Origin: Nitrospira sp. LK70
GTDB taxonomy: Bacteria > Nitrospirota > Nitrospiria > Nitrospirales > Nitrospiraceae
DNA: 41,536 nucleotides
Direction: 5' to 3'
Assembly: GCA_011090425.1 (NCBI GenBank)
Contig: PHGD01000025.1
Coordinates: 1-41,536, forward strand
A program made the translations under genes and the position numbers. Position 1 is the stretch's first letter. Every line of letters starts with the position of its first letter. The notes under the pieces were generated by a model that saw nothing but the letters and a program-made list of their open reading frames with translations, did not search any database and was not told where the DNA came from. Shown here one piece after another: positions 1 to 7,678 of this stretch.

Positions 1-7
1 TTTCTAT

Positions 8-49
8 CCGCGGGGCTTGATTACGATAAACATCAAAATAGCCCCGCGG
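8..49 (-). terminator. Possible hairpin terminator downstream of tRNA-Arg
   Basis: A perfect 10-bp inverted repeat (ccgcggggct at 8-17, agccccgcgg at 40-49) encloses a 22-base loop. Read on the minus strand it lies about 20 bases after the tRNA 3' end and is followed by a short mixed A/T run, not a clean U-tract. It could end the tRNA transcript or be a stray palindromic repeat. Confidence 0.4.
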
Positions 50-67
50 TTCAACCGAAGGTTGGTA

Positions 68-144
68 TGGTGCCCCCGATACGAATTGAACGTACGACCC
101 GCGGTTTAGGAAACCGCTGCTCTATCCAACTGAGCTACGGGGGC
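68..144 (-). tRNA. tRNA-Arg (anticodon CCU), CCA encoded
   Basis: On the minus strand the 7-bp acceptor stem gcccccg/cgggggc (138-144 with 72-78) closes a normal cloverleaf. The D arm contains agctcagttggatagagc, the anticodon stem gcggt/accgc holds loop ttcctaa (anticodon CCT), and the T arm contains the gttcaattc core. The discriminator base is A and the 3' CCA is encoded at 68-70. It decodes the AGG arginine codon. Confidence 0.93.
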
Positions 145-354
145 GTGACCGTAGTTTCATTGGTTTGTGGTTCCTTGTCAAGCCCGTTGCTCACTTCGGT
201 TCCAGTTTCAGTCACGGATAGGACCAGCGTCAATCGGGAATTGGTGAAAGAGAGCTGTCGCTGGTGGTAGCGTAAGTATGCCTGGAGATACGGAGTTTTG
301 GAGCACGTGAGATGGATGCACGAAGCCAAGAAGGTCGCTTCTTCTGGAGGTCCT

Positions 355-858
355 ATGCAGTACGTGTTGCAGCTGATAGTCGTGGCCTTGATCTGGGGGA
401 ATATCGAGGGGGCTCAAGGGCTTGATGCGGGGAGCCGGGAATCCTTAAGGGGAATCTCAGGAGTGGGGGTGGTGGTTGAGGACATCAATCCCGAGGCCTC
501 AGCTGATGGTCTCTCGCAAGATGCGATCCGGACGGCAGCCGAGTTGATCCTCCGCTCAAAGGGCATTCGAGTCATCACCAACGTAGAAAGGACGCGTTTG
601 GGATCAGCACCGTATCTCTACATCAATGTCAACACGCTGAAGGAGGAGTTAGGGTTGTACGCCTATGCTGTAAACGTGGATCTCAAACAAGTGGTTGGAT
701 TGTTGTCGATCAAAAACGCGCAGGCCTGGGGAGCCACCTGGTCTGCGAGTGTTGTTGGGGCAGTGGGAGAAGCGAATGTGCTCCAAATTATAGCCAATGC
801 GGTCGAGCCTCTGGTCAAAGATTTTGCTCACGATTTCTTGTCGGTCAACCCACGATGA
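355..858 (+). CDS. Small exported protein of unknown function
   Basis: A 167-residue protein. The reading frame is open from 298, but the ATG at 355 is preferred because a ggagg box (346-350) precedes it and it puts a hydrophobic signal peptide (residues about 3-20, MQYVLQLIVVALIW) at the N terminus. The mature part is alpha/beta-like, with the patterns GVGVVVEDINPEA and PYLYINVNT and an aromatic-rich middle (LGLYAYAVNVDL). It ends near FLSVNPR. I recall similar short periplasmic proteins with these patterns in environmental Gram-negative genomes, but I know no function. It stands alone between the tRNA and the convergent lexA-like operon. Confidence 0.75.
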   Translation: MQYVLQLIVVALIWGNIEGAQGLDAGSRESLRGISGVGVVVEDINPEASADGLSQDAIRTAAELILRSKGIRVITNVERTRLGSAPYLYINVNTLKEELGLYAYAVNVDLKQVVGLLSIKNAQAWGATWSASVVGAVGEANVLQIIANAVEPLVKDFAHDFLSVNPR

Positions 859-953
859 AGGGTAGCCTCTGGGTCATTAACCGACGAACTGCATAGATTT
901 CACACCAACGAGGAGTCGGACTTTCGTTTCGGTAGAGTGGTTCATGTTCGCTC

Positions 954-1664
954 TCAAGGCTCTGTATAGACGGGTATGGCTTCCAACGGAATTTCCTCTG
1001 TCACTACTTTCCCCTGCACCTCATACACATGGACGCAACGGTTGCTCATCGAGCGCAATATGGTAAACAGCCGATGGGCTGGAGCCGTTGGCATCGGAAC
1101 GGAGGGACAGGGGCAGAGCAACGAAAATCCTTGCAGCGTCAAGTGTCCCACCGATTCGATCATGCGGTCCGTAAGACGCCTGACCTCGTGATCTGTCAGG
1201 CCAGGGGCACATAGCGTTTCAAGGAGGCCGGATATCACTGCCGTGCGAGCTTGATAACGCTCCAAGGCGCCAACCAAACACTGAGACATCAGCCGTTCCA
1301 ATTGTCGTGCACTGAAGGCTCGAGCCACATGGATCATCGTCAGCACTTTCCGAGGCTGTTGCCTGCGACTGCGAGCTAGTCTTCCGATGATGAACGCATC
1401 GAACGCGTGGATTCCATCCAGAAACACGACTGGCTGGCCGGACAGGGCGCGATCGACGAGAACTTGTGCGGCGATTCGTGAGGCAGCCGGATGACCATAC
1501 AATACGGTCAACCGATCAGATGGATTCAGCGCAACCAGAGGGATGGATGGACCTTCTGTTTCAGCTTTTGCATGTCCGGACCGTGACGAGAGTTTGTGAC
1601 GGAGACTTTCCCCGCCTGTGACCGGTAACTGCGCAGTTCCTCCTCTCGCTTCTGTGCCTCTCAT
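954..1664 (-). CDS. Degenerate Rad51/RecA-like protein, last gene of the lexA-like operon
   Basis: A 236-residue protein from the ATG at 1664, chosen for its ggagaagg box seven bases upstream and its 14-base spacing from the previous stop; an ATG at 1691 is the alternative. Residues about 52-130 follow the order of a Rad51/RadA ATPase core. The segment VVFLDGIHAF (79-88) sits where RadA has the IDTEGTF strand. PRKVLTMIHVARAFSARQ follows and matches the family's VLxNIxVARAFNxxHQ pattern. The Walker A lysine region is replaced by GHPAASRI (57-64), and the catalytic glutamate of DTEG is missing, so ATP hydrolysis is unlikely. I infer a non-catalytic recombinase paralogue, perhaps comparable in role to ImuA. 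Its operon with a LexA-like repressor suggests a DNA-damage role. The family itself is not identified. Confidence 0.65.
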   Translation of the reverse strand: MRGTEARGGTAQLPVTGGESLRHKLSSRSGHAKAETEGPSIPLVALNPSDRLTVLYGHPAASRIAAQVLVDRALSGQPVVFLDGIHAFDAFIIGRLARSRRQQPRKVLTMIHVARAFSARQLERLMSQCLVGALERYQARTAVISGLLETLCAPGLTDHEVRRLTDRMIESVGHLTLQGFSLLCPCPSVPMPTAPAHRLFTILRSMSNRCVHVYEVQGKVVTEEIPLEAIPVYTEP

Positions 1665-1678
1665 ACCACGGCCTTCTC

Positions 1679-1861
1679 CTATCCACAGCATCCGCCGGCA
1701 AATACCTGCCGCTGCCGGTATGCATTCCAGCAAGTTGGGCAAAGCTGGACCGCGGAATGCGTAAAGCCGTCGATCGATACCATCCGCCGTTCGACCACGG
1801 TTCCACAATCGGAACAGGGTCCTGTCGTCGTTGATGGTGAGCTATGTTCTTGGACCGTCAT
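1679..1861 (-). CDS. Small four-cysteine (zinc-ribbon-like) protein
   Basis: A 60-residue protein with two CxxC pairs: C16-S-D-C19 followed by Gly, and C41-P-T-C44. It ends in an unusual GGCCG tail. This spacing (21 residues between knuckles) is typical of a small zinc ribbon, so metal binding is likely. Its ATG overlaps the end of the upstream 82-codon gene by 20 bases, which indicates translational coupling. The downstream Rad51-like gene starts 14 bases after its stop. I do not recognise a named family. The position inside a LexA-like operon is the only functional hint. Confidence 0.6.
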   Translation of the reverse strand: MTVQEHSSPSTTTGPCSDCGTVVERRMVSIDGFTHSAVQLCPTCWNAYRQRQVFAGGCCG

Positions 1862-2090
1862 GACTCGCCAGCTTTGTATTCGAACGTATAGGTTGATTGC
1901 AGACTGTCGACATGAACTGGCTTCTCTGCTTGGATCGCATGACGCTTCGAAAACGCTCCATCACTAATCCTATCGTGCTTAGTTGCGATCCCCACTGGAT
2001 GCTCTGCAATCTATTGTCCAGTGCTGCCACCGTTCTTTCCAAATCCATCAAGTGGTCTTTTATTAAGGTTGTTCGCTCTGTTGCGATCAT
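1842..2090 (-). CDS. Small helical protein in the lexA-like operon
   Basis: An 82-residue protein from the ATG at 2090, which has a strong aaaggag box seven bases upstream. The longer frame to 2228 is rejected because it overlaps the lexA-like gene out of frame and lacks a ribosome site. Residues about 5-60 are charged and heptad-like (DHLMDLERTVAALDNRLQ), suggesting a coiled coil; the C-terminal 25 residues are polar and probably disordered. It starts 19 bases after the LexA-like stop and overlaps the next gene. No family recognised. It may act as a dimerising adaptor for its neighbours, which is inference only. Confidence 0.6.
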   Translation of the reverse strand: MIATERTTLIKDHLMDLERTVAALDNRLQSIQWGSQLSTIGLVMERFRSVMRSKQRSQFMSTVCNQPIRSNTKLASHDGPRT

Positions 2091-2109
2091 CGTTGCTCCT
2101 TTCGAGTGA

Positions 2110-2658
2110 TTAGACGGCGCAATGCCGAATGACGCCGATGACAATGCCTTCGATATGAAATTCGTCCGATGGCCGGACGATAATCGGCTGCATGTGGTCG
2201 TTGGCCGGATGAAGTTCAATGCGCCCACTCTTCTTGAAATATGTCTTGATTGTGGCTTCGCGATTGACCAAGGCGACGACGGTTTGCCCGTTTTTAGCCG
2301 TTTCCTGTTTGCGCACGACTACCAGATCGCCTGGCAAAATCCCGTCATCTTTCATTGACTCGCCCTTTATCTTTAAGGCGAAAGTCTCACCGCCTCGCAG
2401 CATGCTCGGTGGTATGTCCACGAGTTCCGATTGCGACACCGGCTCGATGGGTGAGCCGGCTGCGACCAGGCCAGCCATAGGAATCTCGGTTTTCTGTCGC
2501 AATTGATCCAGCACCACCGATACAACACCAGGAATCTTCCGCATGCCGGACTCATATCGCGCCACAGATACCCGTGTGGTGTGCAAGGCATCAGCAAGTT
2601 GCTGCTGCGTGAACCCTAATCCTTCTCGAATACGTTTTAGGTCTCTCGGCTTCAACAT
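2110..2658 (-). CDS. LexA-like repressor with XRE helix-turn-helix and S24 protease domain
   Basis: A 182-residue protein. Residues 5-40 form an XRE-type helix-turn-helix (FTQQQLADALHTTRVSVARYE), unlike the winged helix of canonical LexA. Residues about 60-175 are an S24/LexA autoprotease domain with an Ala67-Gly68 cleavage bond (VAAGSP), catalytic Ser101 (GESMKDDG) and Lys138 (REATIK). All residues for RecA-stimulated self-cleavage are present, so it should repress DNA-damage genes and probably its own operon. Three small genes follow it closely on the same strand. The start lacks a good ribosome site. No second, canonical lexA is in the window, so whether this is the main SOS regulator or a phage-type paralogue is open. 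Confidence 0.85.
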   Translation of the reverse strand: MLKPRDLKRIREGLGFTQQQLADALHTTRVSVARYESGMRKIPGVVSVVLDQLRQKTEIPMAGLVAAGSPIEPVSQSELVDIPPSMLRGGETFALKIKGESMKDDGILPGDLVVVRKQETAKNGQTVVALVNREATIKTYFKKSGRIELHPANDHMQPIIVRPSDEFHIEGIVIGVIRHCAV

Positions 2659-2667
2659 GTATCCATT

Positions 2668-2695
2668 GGTAACATACCTGCTCCTTTTCTGTCAA
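2668..2695 (-). promoter_or_regulatory. Possible promoter and operator of the lexA-like operon
   Basis: On the minus strand a perfect TTGACA (2690-2695) lies 17 bases before a weak TTACCA. Between this and the start codon is a palindrome, ggta-aca-tacc (2668-2678). A related ggtaacacc occurs at 2763-2771. An autoregulatory operator here is plausible for a LexA-like protein, but the assignment is weak. Confidence 0.3.
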
Positions 2696-2816
2696 CAGGG
2701 CTCAGACGATCGCAAGGCTTTTTCATGGAACGTTTCGAATTAGTCGGCAATGTTGATGAAACGGTAACACCTCGAGATGTGGTGTTTGAATCTCATTTCG
2801 TATCAATGACTAAAAA

Positions 2817-2981
2817 CTAGGCAAGAGACTCATTGCAGACGTATGTCGCCTCTTCGGGCGATAGGAAAGAGTTTTGTCCACAGGCTTATTCTCAGAAACT
2901 GGGGAGAGAGTAGAGTGGGATCCGGGGATCACCGCACCAGCCCTCACCCTTCATGAGGAGCGAGCGAGAGCCTGTGCCTAG
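2817..2981. ncRNA. Possible structured RNA or long hairpin region, identity unknown
   Basis: The roughly 450 bases between the lexA-like gene and thiI have no convincing gene but much pairing potential. A ctaggc (2817-2822) pairs with gcctag (2976-2981). Nested inside is an 8-bp helix, cacaggct (2879-2886) with agcctgtg (2969-2976), which competes for base 2976. A local hairpin, tcgcc/ggcga, lies at about 2845-2861. A further helix, gccgagg (2983-2989) with cctcggc (3077-3083), lies beside it. On the plus strand a weak ttgaat / taaaaa promoter pair precedes 2817; on the minus strand the closing helix is followed by ttttt. The size (about 165 nt) is compatible with a 6S-like RNA, but I cannot match conserved 6S, RNase P, SRP or tmRNA motifs. 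Confidence 0.3.
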
Positions 2982-3106
2982 GGCCGAGGCCTGACACCGA
3001 ACAGAAGCACCGTCGTGTACGAGCACGGCATAGGGACCGGCGTCGAGTCAAGGCAGACTTCACGCGACTTCATGATCCTCGGCTCCAAACAGAAAAAGTC
3101 TACGAG

Positions 3107-4294
3107 TTATGCGGTTGAGGAGGGGAACAAGAACTCGGTCAACTCCGCCTTCTCCACACCTCGTTTTACCAAGGTGGCAACATCGATCAGGTGTTCGACC
3201 TTATGCACATCGTCAAGGCGAGTTTTTGTACTCGGATGGGGCGGCACAAATAGCTTGCAACAGTCCTGGTCCGGCTCGATCGATGTCTCGTAGGTGCCGA
3301 GACGTTTGGCTTCGTCGATGATCTCACGTTTATCCATGCCGATCAGCGGGCGGAGGATCGGCAGCTCCGCTGCTTCGTCAATCGCACACAAGTTCTGAGG
3401 CGTTTGAGAAGCCACTTGGCCCAGGCTATCACCGGTCACCAGCGCCCAACACTGCTCTCTTCTGGCCAGTTCCTCGGCGATCCGAACCATCATTCGCCGG
3501 TAGAGCACGACTCGAAATGGAGCGGGCGTATTGATGACGATTTCGCGTTGGATCTCTCCAAAGGGAACCACATAGAGGCGCGATTCGTATTGAAAGGTGG
3601 TGAGGTGCCGCACAAGTTCGTGAACTTTTTCTTCCGAAGCCCGGCTGACCAATGGCCGCCCCGAAAAATGGATGAAGGAAGCAAGGCAACCGCGCTTCAC
3701 CATGCGATAGGCGGCTACAGGTGAGTCGATCCCCCCCGAAATCAGGCAGGTGATCTTTCCGCTTACGCCGACCGGCATACCGCCAGGACCTTCGATCTTT
3801 TCCGCCGAGCAAAACGCTTCCTTCGATAGAAGTTCGACATAAATGGTCAAGTCAGGATTCTTCAAGCTGACTTTCTTGCCGGTTCTGTTACAGACCGCTG
3901 CACCAAGAGCTCTTTCTATATCCATTGAGGTCAGAGCCAAACGCTTGTCGGCCCGTTTGGCTGTGACCCTGAACGTGGTGAAGGATTGTGATTCAATTTC
4001 TTCGAGGACGGCCGTTGTGAGCACATCCAAATTGGGATTGCTTAATTCAAGCGGGACCACACGGCCCAGCGAAAAATTGACGATCCCGCATACAAGTCTG
4101 AGCCGGTCTCGAACCACCTCGAGGGAGGCTTCTAGCGGGAGCCGGATCCGGATTCGACTGTGAAGATCCTCGACCTGTCGAATTCCGACATCCTTGAGAG
4201 CGGTCCGAATGTTCTTAATGAGGCATCGCTCGAAGTAGTCCCGATTGTTCCCCTTAAGAGCAAGCTCGTGGTAATGGGCGATGACACAACGCAT
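3107..4294 (-). CDS. thiI: tRNA 4-thiouridine synthase ThiI (no rhodanese domain)
   Basis: A 395-residue cytoplasmic enzyme that adenylates tRNA uridine 8 for sulfur transfer, and in some bacteria also supports thiazole synthesis for thiamine. The N-terminal ferredoxin-like and THUMP domains cover about residues 1-170. The PP-loop ATP site SGGIDSPVA begins near residue 185, followed by the GDSLGQVASQTPQNL segment typical of the family. The C-terminal rhodanese domain of E. coli ThiI is absent, as in many bacteria, so sulfur must come from a separate carrier. A cysteine pair sits in DQDCCKLFVPPHP. The gene lies downstream of trxB on the same strand, 68 bases apart, possibly co-transcribed. Confidence 0.95.
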   Translation of the reverse strand: MRCVIAHYHELALKGNNRDYFERCLIKNIRTALKDVGIRQVEDLHSRIRIRLPLEASLEVVRDRLRLVCGIVNFSLGRVVPLELSNPNLDVLTTAVLEEIESQSFTTFRVTAKRADKRLALTSMDIERALGAAVCNRTGKKVSLKNPDLTIYVELLSKEAFCSAEKIEGPGGMPVGVSGKITCLISGGIDSPVAAYRMVKRGCLASFIHFSGRPLVSRASEEKVHELVRHLTTFQYESRLYVVPFGEIQREIVINTPAPFRVVLYRRMMVRIAEELARREQCWALVTGDSLGQVASQTPQNLCAIDEAAELPILRPLIGMDKREIIDEAKRLGTYETSIEPDQDCCKLFVPPHPSTKTRLDDVHKVEHLIDVATLVKRGVEKAELTEFLFPSSTA

Positions 4295-4362
4295 ACCGGA
4301 GATAGGGTGAGGTCGAGGTTAAGGTGGAAGATCTTTCCTTCCGTGAAAGCCCAACCTTTGCC

Positions 4363-5286
4363 TCAACCGTGGCTTGAGGTTTCTAAGAACCGCTCGGCGT
4401 CGATCGCAGCCATGCAGCCCGTACCGGCCGCGGTAATGGCTTGGCGATAATGGGAGTCTTGCACATCCCCGGCCGCAAACACACCAGGGACATCGGTGGT
4501 TGTTCCGTGAGTGGTTATGAGATAGCCGGCCTGGTTCATCTTCAGCTGGCCTGCGAAGAGCGCTGTATTCGGGCGGTGCCCGATCGCCAAAAAGAACCCG
4601 GCACAGGGCAAATCCCAGACTGTTCCGGTGACGACGTTCCTGATTCGGGCACCGGACACGACATCCTGCCCAAGAACATCTTCGACGACGCTGTTCCAGA
4701 CAAAGGTAATTTTTTCATTCTGCATGGCTCGGTCTTGCATGATTTTGGAAGCGCGAAGTTTGTCACGACGGTGAACAATCGACACTTTGTTGGCGAACTT
4801 AGTGAGAAACGTTGCTTCCTCCATCGCGCTGTCTCCGCCGCCTACGACGACGAGTTCTTTGCCTCTAAAGAAAAACCCATCGCAGGTTGCGCAACTCGAC
4901 ACACCGTGTCCCCACAAGCGCTTTTCGTTTGAGAGACCAAGCGTGATCGGGGAGGCGCCGGTCGCGATGATCAACGTCTTGGTTTTAAGGGTTTCCTCAC
5001 CATCCACAACGATTTGAAAAGGCCGAGTCTTGAGATCGACAGATGTGACGTCTCCGGTCTTGAAGGCGGTTCCGAACCGCTCTGCTTGGGCGCGCATCTC
5101 TTTCATTAACTCTGGCCCCATGATGCCCTTTGCGAAACCAGGGTAGTTTTCGACTTCCGTGGTCGTCGTGAGCTGGCCGCCGGCTTGCCAGCCTTCGATG
5201 AGTAGGGGAGAGAGGTTCGCACGAGCAGCATAAATCGCTGCGGTGAGTCCGGCCGGACCGGATCCAATAATAACGACGGTATGCAT
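4363..5286 (-). CDS. trxB: Thioredoxin reductase
   Basis: A 307-residue flavoprotein from the ATG at 5286. This start places the FAD motif VVIIGSGPAGLTAA at the N terminus, as in the family; a GTG six codons upstream is an unsupported alternative. The redox-active pair is C-A-T-C (SCATCDGFFF, near residue 129), followed by the NADPH-binding VVVGGGDSAMEEA and HRRDKLRA motifs and a C-terminal FAD segment (GVFAAGDVQD). It passes electrons from NADPH to thioredoxin in the cytoplasm. Length is normal for the family. The neighbours thiI and coaE share the strand, but the spacing does not prove an operon. Confidence 0.95.
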   Translation of the reverse strand: MHTVVIIGSGPAGLTAAIYAARANLSPLLIEGWQAGGQLTTTTEVENYPGFAKGIMGPELMKEMRAQAERFGTAFKTGDVTSVDLKTRPFQIVVDGEETLKTKTLIIATGASPITLGLSNEKRLWGHGVSSCATCDGFFFRGKELVVVGGGDSAMEEATFLTKFANKVSIVHRRDKLRASKIMQDRAMQNEKITFVWNSVVEDVLGQDVVSGARIRNVVTGTVWDLPCAGFFLAIGHRPNTALFAGQLKMNQAGYLITTHGTTTDVPGVFAAGDVQDSHYRQAITAAGTGCMAAIDAERFLETSSHG

Positions 5287-5389
5287 GGTCAGTGACTGTA
5301 TCACAGCGAAGGAGGAAGAAGGTAGGACGTTATTGTAGTTTCATAGCAAGAGGCAGATGGAGGGAATTCTCCGGTAAGCAAACAGCCTG

Positions 5390-5989
5390 TCACAGGGAGC
5401 GAAAGTTTTCAAAAAGTCGGCTGACGTCCCGAGAAAGGCTTTGCCGATGTTTTGTTCCATCGAGTACGTAGTCTGCTCGAAGTCGTTTCATCGCAAGCGG
5501 CATCTGACTGTCGATTCGCCGGAGAGCCTCGGTTCTGGTGAAGCCGTTCCGCTTTTTCAGCCGCATGACCTGGGTTTCGCGATCAGCTGTCACGACGACT
5601 GTCTTGTCTACCCGCTTATCGATACCGGCTTCGAAGAGCAAAGGGACATCGTAAATTACGACGACCTGCGGATTGCTTTGGGCCGCTTGTCTGGTAAGTC
5701 TGGCCTGTTGTTGGGCTACACGAGGGTGGATGATTTGTTCCAGCTTTCGAAGCTCTGTTCCGTCACCAAACACGATCTGTCCGAGGACTTGCCGATTGAT
5801 CGTTCTGTCAGGGTTCAGGACGGATTTTCCGAATCGGCGTACGATGTCCCGCCATGCCGGTTTGCCTGGCTGGACAACCTCGCGCGCCAATTCATCGGCA
5901 TCGATCACGATGGCACCGCATTTCTTGAACATCTTCGCCACGGTGCTTTTTCCAGTGGCGACGCCTCCAGTGAGTCCGATCAGGATCAT
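5390..5989 (-). CDS. coaE: Dephospho-CoA kinase
   Basis: A 199-residue kinase that phosphorylates dephospho-CoA to coenzyme A, the last step of CoA synthesis. The start at 5989 puts the P-loop LTGGVATGKST directly at the N terminus, as in the family. The adjacent IDADELAREVV segment, the VYDVPLLFEAG motif and the lid region with RLKKRNGFTRTEALRRIDSQMP are all typical. The open frame continues upstream to 6862 without a stop, but that part lies antisense to the beta-helix gene and resembles no kinase, so it is not coding. The divergent gene starts 81 bases away, so both promoters must fit in that short gap. Confidence 0.94.
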   Translation of the reverse strand: MILIGLTGGVATGKSTVAKMFKKCGAIVIDADELAREVVQPGKPAWRDIVRRFGKSVLNPDRTINRQVLGQIVFGDGTELRKLEQIIHPRVAQQQARLTRQAAQSNPQVVVIYDVPLLFEAGIDKRVDKTVVVTADRETQVMRLKKRNGFTRTEALRRIDSQMPLAMKRLRADYVLDGTKHRQSLSRDVSRLFENFRSL

Positions 5990-6070
5990 GGCGGCGGAGC
6001 TTATCACGTGATAGGTTCGGCAAGAAACCGCGATTGACATCCTTGGTTCTCCGCTTGTAAGAATTTCGGT

Positions 6071-7099
6071 GTGCGACGACTCCTCCATATCGCATCCGTT
6101 TGCTGTTTCATTGGTTCCGGGTCTGGTGTTGCCGGGACCGATGCCGTGCCGTCTAGTCCACGGATGATCACCGTTGCACTCGACGGATCGGGAGATTTCT
6201 ATTCGATTCAAGAGGCGGTCGATAGTGCCGGGAAAGGCGACACGGTGCTGATCAAGGCAGGGACCTACGCTCAAGATTTGACCGTTCATAGCAAAGAGAA
6301 GATCAAGATTGTCGGAGCGGGAGTCGAGAAAGTCGTCTTGCTTGGACGAGATGAGCTGGTCGGTGTGCTGCATGTGGGTAAATGGCCGTATGGGGCGACG
6401 GATATTGAGATCAGCGGTCTTACGATCAAGGAGCATGGAGGGCATGCCCTCGGCATTTTCAACGGAAACCGCATCACGCTGCGTCAGATTCATGTGAAAG
6501 GAATGGTCTTCGGTCAACAAGTAGAAGATGTTCGCATCGAAGACTCCGTGATCGGGGAGAGTGAGACGACGGGCTTGCACTTTTCTGATTCTCAGGTCCT
6601 TCTGATCGGAAATTTTATCCATGATAACGACCACGGTGTCAACGTGACCGGCAAGTCTTCGGTTCGGCTCGATCGCAATATCATCACCCGAAATTTGTTC
6701 GAGGCCGTCGTGATCGACGACCAGGCAAAAGCGGTTTTGGTGAGTAATACTCTGGTTAAGAACGGAGGCGGAGGGGCATTCCTGGGTTTGTCCACGATTG
6801 AGGCATCGGGGAATATTCTGAGCCTTAATAAAGTGGGCTTTCTCATTGCCGCCTCGAGTCAAACCAAGACCTCATACAACGCCTTGTTCAATAATGAGGT
6901 GAACTACATGCGAGCCGGGTCGCCGAACATGCATGCGCCGGAACTCCAGGCGGAGTCGGATATGATGGCCGATCCTCGTTTTGTCGATGCCGAGCATGAC
7001 GACTTTCGACTGAAGCCAGACACGACGTTGCTCAACCGCGGAGAGTTTCGTTATCTTGGAGCACTTCCTCCGCTTCTGACCCCCGCACACAATCGTTAA
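6071..7099 (+). CDS. Secreted right-handed beta-helix (pectin-lyase-fold) protein
   Basis: A 342-residue protein starting at GTG 6071, with a signal peptide of about 22 residues (RRLLHIASVCCFIG). Residues about 33-300 show repeating beta-helix coils: DFYSIQEAVDSAGKGDTVLIKAG is the classic first turn of NosD/pectinesterase-like folds. Later coils have the patterns ISGLTI, RITLRQIHV, VRIEDSVIG, VLLIGNFIHDNDHGVNVTG, VRLDRNIITRN and LVSNTLVKNGG. No polysaccharide lyase catalytic residues can be assigned. Likely periplasmic or surface exposed; it may bind carbohydrate or serve as a scaffold. It stands alone and diverges from coaE. The ribosome site is weak, so the start is less certain than the frame. 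Confidence 0.82.
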   Translation: MRRLLHIASVCCFIGSGSGVAGTDAVPSSPRMITVALDGSGDFYSIQEAVDSAGKGDTVLIKAGTYAQDLTVHSKEKIKIVGAGVEKVVLLGRDELVGVLHVGKWPYGATDIEISGLTIKEHGGHALGIFNGNRITLRQIHVKGMVFGQQVEDVRIEDSVIGESETTGLHFSDSQVLLIGNFIHDNDHGVNVTGKSSVRLDRNIITRNLFEAVVIDDQAKAVLVSNTLVKNGGGGAFLGLSTIEASGNILSLNKVGFLIAASSQTKTSYNALFNNEVNYMRAGSPNMHAPELQAESDMMADPRFVDAEHDDFRLKPDTTLLNRGEFRYLGALPPLLTPAHNR

Positions 7100-7251
7100 T
7101 AACCACCGTTGAAACAATGAGTTAGAGAGTGCCTCTGATGTGAGGGAATGCGTATGGTATGCTGTCTCTGTACCACGAATCCTTCCGGTCCATTCCTCAA
7201 TTAAAGTAACGTCACAAGCCCGCCGAGAAGGATTCAACCAGGAGGTTTCCC

Positions 7252-7437
7252 TTGGCTAGCTTCCGCAGTAATCTTGAAAAGCTGTCGGGTGAAAGCATCC
7301 CCTCGCTCATGGATATGGAGTCCGGCAAGTTGGTCGGGGCTGTGCTTCCTATGTCTGAACAGGCTCAAATCCAGATGCGGAACAGCATCGAAGTCATTGA
7401 GTACCTGTTGAATCAGGAACGAGTGGTCTGGAGCTAG
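7252..7437 (+). CDS. Small conserved-looking protein of unknown function
   Basis: A 61-residue, soluble, mostly helical protein. It begins with TTG at 7252, and a strong aggagg box lies about ten bases upstream. The gene ends inside a clear intrinsic terminator (7428-7458), and an extended -10-like tggtatgct lies at about 7155-7163. Promoter, ribosome site, frame and terminator together make a self-contained unit, which supports a real gene despite its size. The sequence (NLEKLSGESIPSLMDMESG, then SEQAQIQMRNSIEVIEYLLNQ) shows no motif I recognise, no membrane span and no cysteines. Confidence 0.65.
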   Translation: MASFRSNLEKLSGESIPSLMDMESGKLVGAVLPMSEQAQIQMRNSIEVIEYLLNQERVVWS

Positions 7438-7458
7438 GCATTCGACTCCGGCTTTTTT
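7428..7458 (+). terminator. Intrinsic terminator of the 61-residue gene
   Basis: The stem ctggag (7428-7433) pairs with ctccgg (7446-7451), including one G-T pair, around a 12-base loop and is followed by c then six Ts (7453-7458). It overlaps the stop codon of the gene. The 220 bases from here to the glucosidase start hold no gene that I can support. Confidence 0.6.
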
Positions 7459-7678
7459 CAGTGCAATCCCCTCCATTAATATTCAGTGTCTCTTCCTCTC
7501 CTCTATTGAAGATGTGTGTAAGACTCCCGCTTTCCTCTCTACTTCCGACTAGTATGTCCTTTAGGAAATATACGAGAGACCGAAAAGAGGAATGAGTCCA
7601 GGTCGTTGCATCGAGCGAACACCGACTTGATTCTTGCCCGTATGGCGGTGCATCGTAGCCCCTTTGCGCTTCTAACTC

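Noticed and set aside
5990-6862. A 290-codon upstream extension of the coaE frame on the minus strand
   Set aside because: It lies wholly antisense to the beta-helix gene, resembles no known domain, and the kinase P-loop starts exactly at the inner ATG (5989).
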